NCBI GenBank assembly: GCA_963971225.1
Contig: OZ020269.1
Span: forward strand, 78,158,450 to 78,222,449
DNA length: 64,000 bases
From: Melieria omissa
Lineage: Eukaryota; Arthropoda; Insecta; Diptera; Ulidiidae
Direction: 5' to 3'
A program made the translations under genes and the position numbers. The notes beneath the pieces were generated by a model. The model made no database searches, had not been told where the DNA came from, and was given only the letters and a program-made list of their open reading frames with translations. Numbering within the stretch: position 1 is the stretch's first letter; each line of letters opens with the position of its first letter. Positions 55,114 through 64,000 of this stretch are shown here, in pieces.

Positions 55114-57938
55114 CAGTGGCGTCCCCAGGATTTCGGGAAGGGGGGGGGGGGATATGCAAAAAATCCAGTTTAACGCCATTTTTATACTTTCATCTCTGCA
55201 TATTATTTTTAATATATGTTGAATAAAATTGTGCATACATACATATATGTATACATATAACATAAACTTCTGAAAACAAAAAATTTTAGTGACATGTATT
55301 TTAAAGTCATAAAATCCCAACTAAAAAATTCAACTTTGTTTTGAGTTATTACATATTGATAACACCTTCTAAAAGAATTACGAAAAACTCAAAAGACGTA
55401 TTTTAAAAAGCATAACACACCAGCTATGTAAAATAAATCCAACATTTACAAAATGTATGACGTTCTGAAATTTAATTATGATAGAGGTGACCATGTTTCC
55501 ATGTTTACACACAATTCACCAAAAAAATGTAAGTCAATTTTTTTTTCAAATTTCAACAGCTGATGCAGGGTTGGCATGAAGCCTGCGTTTGATTACTACC
55601 TTGGTAAATAGTCGATAGTTTTGGGAACACTGAAAATACAACTATTCTGCGAGAACAAATGCAATGCTGATTTTTTTAATCATTTATTCTTAACACTTCT
55701 GCGGGCATCCGGTTCTGGCGAGACCATATTGAACTTTGGATCCACTTTAGTAATGTTGTAATTAAGCTATGGAGCTCATATTTCATGATATCCTTAACTG
55801 ATCCTTTCTAAGCACAAACCCCAAAACCATGGCTTGGCCAGACCATGGTGCATTTTCATACAAAATTGCCAGTTATTTTCAGTTTTTTTCTTGTTATTTT
55901 CGACGTAATTATTGCCAGAATTGTGTATTAATATTTTTTTTATTTTATATACATATTTTCAACTAGGCTTTTCCATCTGACCAGATTTGATCTGATAAAT
56001 TAGCTGACGCAAAATGTACCTGGTCCAAGTGTTTTTCATTCGCCTTGGCTTTTATTTTCTTTGGGTTAATAAATTAGAATTTTTCTTGGAAAATAATATT
56101 GGAACATATTCAAAATTAATACTTATCCATTGTATTCATGGTTATGTCCGTGTTTTGGTGTCAATTCAATTACAATCCTTAAGTGAAGGAAGCATTTGTG
56201 GTCTTGTCAAGTCTGGTTTTTTATCAATTCGATTGGGTGTTTTCTGCGGCAGAGATGAAAGGAAGGGAATGCTATTTTGAGGATCAGGTGGACATTGTTT
56301 TTGAACTTCGACGCTGGAGTTAAATCAGAGAAGAAAATTTCTCTAAAAAAATTGTCTAAGCAATAGCGGAAACTAATGCTTTAGAGCAACGAATTTAAGA
56401 TATTAAATAATTTGCTGCTAGAGGTAATAATAACGGTGCTGCCATTTCGCCCTGAAAAAACCAAGCTTCTGATACTGATAGAAAAAATGGTCGTTTAGAT
56501 AGTTCAATGTGAAGATAGCGACACCGAAGGCGACAAGGAGAAATATATCCGGCCAGTTCAGGATGAACAACATGTTGAGCATGTTTTGCATATGTTTCTT
56601 TGGCAAAGCAGTTCAGAATTATTGACAGTGCAGGAATCCAGAAATAGATATATCAAAACGCGATTTGTATGTGTCGAATGTATGTAAAATCTCAATGTGG
56701 TTTAGTCATGATACTGTATTATATTGTTGAAATAATTGCATTGGTCAAGCAGTTGAAGTAGATCCATAAGTAACGTATTATTACATTATATTACATTAAT
56801 AAATTTTTTTATTTTCTTGCTTTACTGTCGTTTTTTTTTTTATTTCAAAATTAATTAATTGAAGTTGAAACTCGCTATTTACTTAATTATTCTGGTATAT
56901 TTTCACCGTTTTACGTAAAAATAATGTAGGCAAGTAAAAGAAATTATTGTGTTCACACTTTCTGATTTTTTTTATATCATTAACAACAATCCTTGACTAT
57001 CCTCTTGCTCACATCATAGTCTGGCCAGATCATGAGAGGTTCAATTATTAGGTTTTAAGTGGGTGATTACAGAAGAGATAAAGCAAATAGTAAAAATGTT
57101 TCACAATTCCATATTGTTATCAGGTGTACAACTTTGCTTCCGCCGTTTTTTTTCCAAAATTAAAAGCTTTATTGCGAAAAAGTGCTTACAGATGTATTAT
57201 TCAAAGTATTGTCCGTCGCTAGCGACAACTTTCTCCCATCTTTCCGGCAATTTTCGGATCCCGGCTCGAAAAAAGGAGTCCTCTTTTGACGCTATCCATG
57301 AAGCAATCCATTTTTCCAATTCTTCGAAGGATTGAAAATGTTGATCTGCCAGGCCGTGTGCCATCGAACGGAATAGGTGGAAGTCAGAAGGGGCGACATC
57401 TGGGGAATACGGCGGGTGGGGCAAGACTTCCCATTTCAGCGTTTCCAGGTACTTTTTGACCACTTTTGCGACGTGAGGCCGAGCATTGTCGTGTTGGAGG
57501 ATGACTTTATCATGTCGAAATCACCATTTTTAAAACGTTGAAACCACTCCCGACACGTTCTTTCACTCAGAGCAGCATCACCGTAAGTTTCTGAGAGCAT
57601 TCGATGCGCTTCAGCTGCATTTTTTTCGAATTGTAACAGAAAAGTAAAACTTCCCGCAAATGGCGAGAATTGGGCACATAAACGGACATTTTCGAGCGTG
57701 AATAATACGAAAACAAGAACAACTGTCACTGAAACGGCGATGACAATTCGTTAGGCACTGTCCACACTCACTTTAAAGGCATTACCATCTATGTATTTCA
57801 ACCAGCCTCAGCCGGTACAGCCACCTATCGGAAAACGGCGGAAGCAAAGTTGTACACCTGATATATCAAATTGCATAAATGAATTCTTCGACCAAGGGGG
57901 GGATCCATCCCCCTAATCCCCCCCTGGGGACGCCACTG
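55114..57938. mobile_element. hAT element with nested mariner
   Basis: Ends CAGTGGCGTCCCCAGG and the exact complement CCTGGGGACGCCACTG. The 8-bp duplication CTCTGTGC/CTCCGTGC (55106-55113 and 57939-57946) has one mismatch. G-runs follow both ends. Removing the mariner leaves about 2.1 kb. No hAT transposase motif is legible, and the 88-codon frame at 56014 is unrecognised, so this is a decayed or non-autonomous copy. Confidence 0.85.
57120..57861 (-). mobile_element. Internally deleted mariner, 742 bp
   Basis: Inverted ends TCAGGTGTACAACTTTGCTT with TA on both sides (57118-57119 and 57862-57863). On the minus strand the N-terminal domain (EKNAAEAHRMLSETYGDAAL, REWFQRFKNGDFD) is fused near codon 85 to the second catalytic region (QHDNARPHVAK in a shifted frame, then LPHPPYSPDVAPSDFHLF) and a normal C-terminus. 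The first catalytic Asp region is deleted. The family differs from the other mariners here; from its motifs it is nearest the mellifera type. Confidence 0.92.
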
Positions 57939-58122
57939 CTCCGTGCAATCGCATCTATTACCATGTGCGCACATACATAATACAATACATACATACCTAT
58001 AGTGCCGATGAATATTACTTTTTAAGGGAAAGCCGGGATACTGAAATACTGTTTATGTTGTATCAATCTGCAAGTAAATGGATGCTACAAAGTGGATTTT
58101 TGTTTACTACTTAATAAATAGG

Positions 58123-58318
58123 ACTGGGAGGGCAGCTGGATAATAAAACTAAGGCCTAGTTACCTGCAACAATTCCGTGTTGTGCTTGAACATTTATTCG
58201 CAACCTGAACGGCTGGTAGGGAGCTTTTTCATAGTCAAGTTTACTATCAGAGGTTTGCCATTCCCTGCTGGGAACAGCCACAAGAAACATTAGTTTTACC
58301 GCATTTCTGGTGTTTAAT
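58123..58318 (-). mobile_element. Diverged, head-less SINE (family 2)
   Basis: Recognisable SINE words in plus orientation: AACTAAGGCCTAGTTACC, CCGTGTTGTGC, GGGAGCTTTTTCATAG and AGAGGTTTGCCAT. The tRNA-like head is absent and there are many substitutions and gaps. It is the oldest-looking copy. Confidence 0.75.
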
Positions 58319-58479
58319 ATTTTGTATGCCTAATCCTGTATTGGGCAATGGGACATATGTGTCCCATATGAAATCTATTCTCCCTATGATACATTTTAAC
58401 TGTCACATTTTTACTCTCTTAAAATGTTAACAGTTCATAATGGACGCTTGGGGAAGTTTAGGCCACATTTCTGTACATA

Positions 58480-60140
58480 CAGTATGTGGAAAAAATAAGT
58501 TTCCAATCAGTAAATATGAATAAAGAGACACATTCTTTTGGTTTTTGCAAATATTTTTTGGAATTTATTTCTTGATTTCGAAGGTTACTTCTTAGTGGAT
58601 AAAGAAAAATAGAAAAACATAACAAAACTCATTTCTTGCTGTTGTTTTCAAAAGTGTTTTAAAAGAATCCAAATTAGAATGTTGAAAAAGTAAGTTTACA
58701 AATTATTTAATACCCACAATGTCCCCCATTTCGAAAAGATAGTTTTGCAAGTCGGTCTTGCATCGTGTCCACAAGCTTTTGACACTCTTCTGGAGTAAAT
58801 TGATTCCAGTTTGAGATAATGCAATCCTTGAGTTGCTCCAAGTTTTGAGGCCTTTCCTTGGCAATGCGACTTTTCAGTATTGCCCACGCGTTTTCAATAG
58901 GGGAGAGGTCGGGGCTTTGTGGACGCCATTTTAAAATGTTTATATTTTTTCCAGAAAGGAATTTTATCACGTCTTTTGCTGTGTGAATAGGTGCATTGTC
59001 CTGTTGAAATACGAAATCTGGGCTGATCAACCGATTTCCTTCAGGTATGGCAGTCTCTTTCAGAATTTTCATGTACACACCTGCATTCACCTTGCCTTCC
59101 AAAACTACTACTGCACCAGTGCCATAAGCACTGATGCACCCCCACACCATTAAACCCCTCTCCACCGACTTGACAGTTGGTAATGTACATTTGTATGACA
59201 GGGCTTCTCCCGCCTTGCGCCAAACATGAACCATACCATGCGAATATTTGAGCCTTACCATGGACTCATCGGTCCATAGTACGTTATTCCAAAATTGTTT
59301 AGGTTTTAATACATGTTCCTCGTAAAATTGCATTCGTTTCCTCATATTTACTTTGCTAACGTACGGAACTTTGCGTGCCACGCGTCCATGTTTACTGCTC
59401 GCTCGGAGCCTATTGCGTATGGTGTATACAGAGGGGGGGTCCTTGCCTTCGATTAATAATTGAGAATGAATTTTTGGCACCGACGTTAATGGGCTAGCCT
59501 CTGATATTGCCAAAATTCGTCTATCGAGTTTTTCGGATGTAATTTTAGGGCACCCTGGTCGTTTTATTCTATGAACTCTGTGCTCGTTCTTATAGGCGAC
59601 AATCACTTTACGAATTGATGTGTGGGATTTACCAAATTTTTCGGCAATGTATCGCAACGTATGACCATCTTTATGAAGACTTACAATTGCTTTACGCTCT
59701 TCATTAGTCAATTGCTTGAAACGCCCCATATTTTCACTGCTTTTGATTCCTCTGTAGTAAAAAAATGGACGTTGTCAATATTACACTTTAAAAGCAAAAC
59801 TTCAATACAAATGCGAGCTATTTACCTCAATTTGGTTATATTGAAGTGAATTTATTAACAAAAAATTTATATTGAGAAAAAATCGTTCACTCCGTTGAAA
59901 TAATTGCCACTTATTTGCGTTGGAAACTTACTTTTTCAACGCTCGCGTGACCCAATAACAGAAAGTTAATAGTACCGTTAGTTTAATTTTACAGTTATAC
60001 CTTTCCAAATTCTCTCATATGATCCCCTATGTGAGTACTTTAAAAAATGAGAGTGACAAAAATCACGTGTAATATACAGGGTGAATACAAGTCTTCAATG
60101 TAAAACTATACAATTGGAAACTTATTTTTTCCACATACTG
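58480..60140 (-). mobile_element. Tc1-like (DD34E) transposon with intact ORF, 1.66 kb
   Basis: Inverted ends CAGTATGTGGAAAAAATAAG, continuing to about 28 bp, with TA on both sides (58478-58479 and 60141-60142). A GTTGGAAACTTACTTTTTC-like internal copy near 59920-59937 and the words TTGAAAAAGTAAGTTT near 58682 are subterminal repeats of the tip, as in elements with two transposase sites per end. Both ends and the transposase are intact, so it could be autonomous. Confidence 0.94.
58707..59729 (-). CDS. Tc1-family DD34E transposase
   Basis: 340 residues from a true ATG, without stops. The paired helix-turn-helix domain fills residues 1-110: LTNEERKAIVSLHKDG, YIAEKFGKSHTSIRKVI, the linker KRPGCPK at 56-62, and a second HTH near 82-110. 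The catalytic core has Asp154 (LWTDES), Asp244 (QQDNAPIHT) and Glu279 (SPDLSPIENAW). There are 34 residues between the last two, the Tc1 signature. Length and layout are those of fly Tc1-like transposases. It cuts and pastes its own element into TA sites. Confidence 0.95.
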   Translation of the reverse strand: MGRFKQLTNEERKAIVSLHKDGHTLRYIAEKFGKSHTSIRKVIVAYKNEHRVHRIKRPGCPKITSEKLDRRILAISEASPLTSVPKIHSQLLIEGKDPPSVYTIRNRLRASSKHGRVARKVPYVSKVNMRKRMQFYEEHVLKPKQFWNNVLWTDESMVRLKYSHGMVHVWRKAGEALSYKCTLPTVKSVERGLMVWGCISAYGTGAVVVLEGKVNAGVYMKILKETAIPEGNRLISPDFVFQQDNAPIHTAKDVIKFLSGKNINILKWRPQSPDLSPIENAWAILKSRIAKERPQNLEQLKDCIISNWNQFTPEECQKLVDTMQDRLAKLSFRNGGHCGY

Positions 60141-60142
60141 TA

Positions 60143-61707
60143 TGTATATGTATACATTTGCGCGACAGCCTAACTACTGACCCACTGTCTTTGCAAACAA
60201 GTGTATTGTGGCAGAATCTGTAACAAAACTGTTACGAAATTTTGATAAGGAAAAACCAACGAAACACAAAATTCGATAGATAACATTAAAAGCTTTTTTG
60301 ACTTATTTCACCTTTCTTGCAGTTTTAAACTGAAGTGTAAATGATTGGAAAACGGTTCGAAGCCATCCATCCAAGCATCCTTTGCTTCTGCCGTTCATTT
60401 AGATAATCTTAGTTTTTGGTTCCAGGTCCCATATTCGCAATGTGAAGAGGCTAGCTCTCCAACCAATGGTATGCAATATGTTTGGTACAGCTTCGACACA
60501 GAAAAATTCAATTTATTTATTAACTTTACTTTAATATTATAAAACTTTTTTTTTTTTAAAGACAAATTGTTCTAGGTTTTTTCTTTACCTGAAAGGTTCC
60601 ATATTTGACGACATTTAAATTACAATTGCACACAAGACCAAGTACTCCCTTTTCCCCTAATATTGCAGTAAATTTACAAGTGTTTAAATGCTTCAAGCGC
60701 CCACGGGTACAATGCAAATGTTCCGCAACCATGACGTTAAGAGTGTTCAAACAAAATCCAAAAAAGGCAAATACGTTATGTGCGCCATTTTTAGAGCACA
60801 CTGTGGTAACATGGCTCACTAGAAATGTAGTCCCTCGATCTTGTCTAAAACTAAAATGAATATAAAGGGTCTCGGTAGGCCATTCAAGTGACCAATGGAT
60901 ACAAGCTAGTGTGTTGGGGGACGAGAATTGACACCATTTGACACAACTGATATACCTCAAATATTGATTTTGTCCTTCACATTTTTCTTACATGAATTAA
61001 CAAATTTTTATTTATTCCACATCTAATAAAGCGATATACGGCTGTGACTTGTTTGGTTCCCTTTATTCTTTAATTAAACTGTTGTTGTTCTTTGTGAACT
61101 ATTTTATTTTTAATACCTTATTTGTTGAAATTGTTCAAAGTTTTTATTCGTAATGTTATTACCTTTCGTCTACTACTAGGCAGGTTAATATAATTGTGAA
61201 TATCGTTTGTTTGGTAGACACAAAATACACATAGGTAGACACATAAATACAAAAATTAAAATAAAAAACTATATCGTATTTTAAAACAAATCATAAATGA
61301 TTAATTTGCACATCGCTTAAAGGAAAGTGGCGGCCACAATACCACCACGTCCTCTATAGTATTGCTAACGGCTGAGTACGCTCACCGGAAGATGGGTTAA
61401 TTGTGTTTCGTTTGGTGCAATCAGCCGACGTTGGAGAAAAGAGAAATGTTGCATGCTAACCATAACATACAAGATAGGAAATATTCGGTGTGTGTGAGAC
61501 GTAATTTTACGCTACGCAATGTTTTCATGACGTCGGATTTATCGATGAAATTAAAATTACGTAACAATTGATGTCGTATAAAGTGAAGAAGAATCATAAA
61601 CATCGTTTAACAAGCTTCTTATTAAAATTAAGAATAAAAACATGACTTTTAATAACGTATGTTTCTTTTCTATTGAATTGCGATTAGCATCTAAATTTTA
61701 TGTAAGA
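60143..61707. other. Unassigned DNA
   Basis: A 134-codon minus frame (60556-60960) lacks an ATG and a recognisable motif. No repeat ends are supported. Confidence 0.35.
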
Positions 61708-61971
61708 CTAGCTGACCCGGCCAACTTCGTCTCACACAAGATTTGTTGTGTTTTTTTTTTGATAATGAAATGCGCGAGATGGCGAATCTATGGCGATTCA
61801 AATCGACGAAGAAAACCAACTAAAGGAAGAGGAAGAGCTACTGATTAACGGAATTGAAGCCCACAAATCAGTAATCTTGCTGCTTATTTTCAGTAAAGGA
61901 GTGGATTACGCTTGAACCATGCCAATTTTAAGAACCAATTTTTATCATTTTTACTCACACCATGCCATGTA

Positions 61972-63282
61972 ACGTATGGGGAATGAAATATGGACAAATT
62001 TCAAATGAAAATATTTTCACATATGTGAAAAGTAGGATCAAAACAAGGTAGGCAATAATTAACGGTACTCAATTAGTTGTCATGGCAACTGCATATCAGT
62101 TGAATACTAAAATTCATTCAGTACGAAAATGTCTTTGAACGAGTTTGACCGTCGAAAGCTGATCTATAAATACTGCGAAGATTTTCCAACCAAAACTAAA
62201 AGTGAAATTTTCCATTACTTTAGCGAGTTAAGTTTTACAAAATCATTTATTTACAAGACCATTGTGGCTTATAGAAGTAGAAAATCCAGTGAAAGGAAAT
62301 CTGGTAGTGGAAAAATATGTGCTTTGCAAGATTCTAAGACACGTGCCAAATTAAAAGCCGAAACTGCAGGTCATACTGCAAAATCGTACAGGGAGCTGGG
62401 AAGAAAGTACCAAGTTGATAAAAAAACGGTGAAAAAATACTTAAAAAATATGAACATTGATAAATTGGCGAAAAAAACTGTTCCAACTGTCACAGAAAAT
62501 CAAAAAACAGCCATCGTTGATCGTTTACGGCTTCTTTCCCGAGATCTGTTTGCTGCAAACTCAAGGAAGATTTGCATCATGGATGACGAGACCTATTTTA
62601 CGGTGGAAGGTCATGAATGGACCCCGAAGTATTATTTCAAGCTTGCAGGTACTGAAATTCCCGATAAAGTTAAATTTAAGTCGAAAACAAAGTACCCGGG
62701 AAAAGTTTTACTGTGGATGGCAATAAGCGAACGCGGCGTGAGCGATCCTGTGTTTATCAAGGCCGGTTTAGCTGTGAATGCGGACGTTTACATCAAAAAA
62801 TGCCTTCCAGTTTTAAAAAACTTTATCGACAAGCATCATAAAAAGGATGAAGTTATTTTTTGGCCGGATTTGGCGTCGTCACACTATGCCCGGGCGACCC
62901 AAGACGCTTTAAGGGATTTAAATATTGGCTTCGTGCCAAAAGAAAAGAATCCACCAAATGTGCCACAGCTTAGACCGATAGAGACTTTTTGGGCCAACTT
63001 GAAAAGGAAAGTCTTCGGAAAGGGTTATCGAGCAAAAAATGTCGATTCATTGATAGCTAAGATCAAAACAGAGCTGCGGCAAATTGATACAAAGGGTATT
63101 CAGGAGGCGATGCGTAAAGTGCCCCTAAATATAAGAAAAGCCGATAGATATGGCTATAAAAACTTTTTGTAATTGAACTTAATTGTAAGTAGTTTGTATT
63201 GTCAAAATTTCAGTATTATATTTTGAAAAATAAAAATTCTGTGAACATAAAGGTTTTTGTCCATATTTCATTCCCCATACGT
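61972..63282 (+). mobile_element. DD37E (ITmD37E-type) transposon with intact ORF, 1.31 kb
   Basis: Inverted ends ACGTATGGGGAATGAAATAT, continuing to about 28 bp (the left and right tips agree over GGACAAA), with TA on both sides (61970-61971 and 63283-63284). One complete transposase gene lies inside. It is compact and looks recently inserted. Confidence 0.94.
62129..63172 (+). CDS. DD37E transposase (ITmD37E family)
   Basis: 347 residues from ATG, no interruption. The N-terminal half has two helix-turn-helix regions (TKSEIFHYFSELSFTKSFIY; SYRELGRKYQVDKKTVKKYL). The catalytic core has Asp153 (IMDDETYF), Asp247 (FWPDLASSHYA) and Glu285 (QLRPIETFWANLKRK). There are 37 residues between the last two. 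FWPDLAS.HY, VPK..NPPN.PQ.RPIE.FWA and DDETY are what I remember of the ITmD37E family first described in mosquitoes. All three catalytic residues and both ends are present, so it may be active. Confidence 0.94.
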   Translation: MSLNEFDRRKLIYKYCEDFPTKTKSEIFHYFSELSFTKSFIYKTIVAYRSRKSSERKSGSGKICALQDSKTRAKLKAETAGHTAKSYRELGRKYQVDKKTVKKYLKNMNIDKLAKKTVPTVTENQKTAIVDRLRLLSRDLFAANSRKICIMDDETYFTVEGHEWTPKYYFKLAGTEIPDKVKFKSKTKYPGKVLLWMAISERGVSDPVFIKAGLAVNADVYIKKCLPVLKNFIDKHHKKDEVIFWPDLASSHYARATQDALRDLNIGFVPKEKNPPNVPQLRPIETFWANLKRKVFGKGYRAKNVDSLIAKIKTELRQIDTKGIQEAMRKVPLNIRKADRYGYKNFL

Positions 63283-63287
63283 TACTA

Positions 63288-63865
63288 CTGTGTACAAAGA
63301 ATGCCCGGAATTTTCCTATTTAAACTACGCGGTTAAATATTTTCGCCGAATTATTTTTTTTTAAGTTGGTACAACTGTTAGAGGCTCACATGTCAAATTA
63401 TACGTCAAAATACTCATTAGTGTTTGAGTTACGCTTGGTTTTGTGAGACGCAAAAAGTGAATTCGGCGATTTTTACAACTCTTGGTTTTTGCATCACGAT
63501 AATGCACCATCTCACACGGCATTGGTTCTTCGTGAGCATTTCGCCAAAAATGAAACTCATATCGTTCCACAGCCACCGTATCCGCCTGATTTAGCTGCTT
63601 GTGACTTCTGGCTATTCTCCAAACTCAAAATACCACTTCAAGGACACCGTTTTGAATCGATTGAAGAGATTCAACGTGAATCGGCGCGCGCATTGAAGGC
63701 CATACCGGAAGGTGACTATTTGGCATGCTTCGAAGATTGGAAAGTCCGTTGTCATAAGTGCATTGCATCGGGGGGGGACTACTTTGAAGGCGATGAAATT
63801 GATTTGGAAGAATAAATAAAGATTTTTTGAATTATAAACAAATTCCGGGTATTCTCTGTACACAG
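63288..63865 (+). mobile_element. Internally deleted mariner, 578 bp
   Basis: Inverted ends CTGTGTACAAAGAATGCCCG and, reverse-complemented on the right, CTGTGTACAGAGAATACCCG, with TA on both sides (63286-63287 and 63866-63867). Only the C-terminal part of a transposase remains: HHDNAPSHTALVLREHF, YPPDLAACDFWLFSKLK, HRFESIEEIQRES and GGDYFEGDEIDLEE to the stop at 63815. The DNA-binding domain and first catalytic Asp are gone. It begins one base after the target duplication of the DD37E element. Confidence 0.92.
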
Positions 63866-64000
63866 TAGTAAGTTCGTACTAATTTGTTTTGCTATGAGAC
63901 TTATAATTTAGCGGAATATTTGGGTCACAACAAATGTGCCACGCCCCTTGTCCAAGGCCTATCAAATCTTACCAGTAGAATGACATCTATGGGACGACGC

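Larger units (their letters stand above)
61708..64000 (+). repeat. A/B-type repeat element, interrupted, running off the window
   Basis: Starts ACTAGCTGACCCGGCCAACT, the same opening as at 14931. It is interrupted by two transposons and resumes at about 63868 with B-unit sequence (TGTGCCACGCCCCTTGTCC, CAGTAGAATGACATCTATGG). The right end lies outside the window. Confidence 0.65.

Noticed and set aside
60556..60960. 134-codon minus frame
   Set aside because: No ATG start and no recognisable domain, although its length in this context is mildly unusual.
1..64000. CRISPR array, operons, riboswitches or bacterial terminators
   Set aside because: None seen; spliced host genes and the element repertoire are animal.

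Overview
This is a eukaryotic, insect-like window. It has spliced genes with GT..AG introns, an A+T-rich background and a very dense load of mobile DNA: non-LTR retrotransposons, tRNA-derived SINEs, and mariner, Tc1, hAT, TTAA-target and fold-back elements. The host proteins (a synaptogyrin and a papain-family cathepsin) read like higher-fly proteins. A fruit-fly (tephritid-like) genome is my best guess; this is inference, not a database result.

Layout. 1-13.9 kb is probably the large first intron of Synaptogyrin. It holds a long-inverted-repeat element carrying a transposase-like relic and a nested SINE, a full-length RTE-type LINE with an open frame, a mariner relic, a pogo-like MITE and a 2.26-kb candidate element full of repeated short motifs. 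13.9-22.0 kb carries the last four coding exons of Synaptogyrin (+ strand), the last two separated by a 7.3-kb intron packed with nested elements. 22-41 kb is an intergenic transposon field: mariner deletion derivatives, a LINE with an open 1,094-codon frame nested in a TTAA element, and a jockey-superfamily LINE relic. 41.8-44.4 kb holds the remains of a small secreted I29 (cathepsin-propeptide-like) inhibitor gene on the minus strand, cut by a 1.3-kb fold-back TTAA element. 45-47 kb has a 740-bp near-perfect palindrome and a dead Tc1 element. 49.7-51.6 kb is an intact two-exon cathepsin L-like protease gene (minus strand). 52-64 kb is again transposon-rich, including two Tc1/mariner-superfamily elements with full-length open transposases (DD34E and DD37E).

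The window has about two live host genes and one dead one. Everything else recognisable is mobile DNA, much of it nested so that insertion order can be read from target-site duplications. Element ends were located by eye from terminal inverted repeats and target duplications, and many are given to the base. Stretches without a recognised feature are listed as such. Several long open frames have no ATG at their 5' end; this is stated where it matters.
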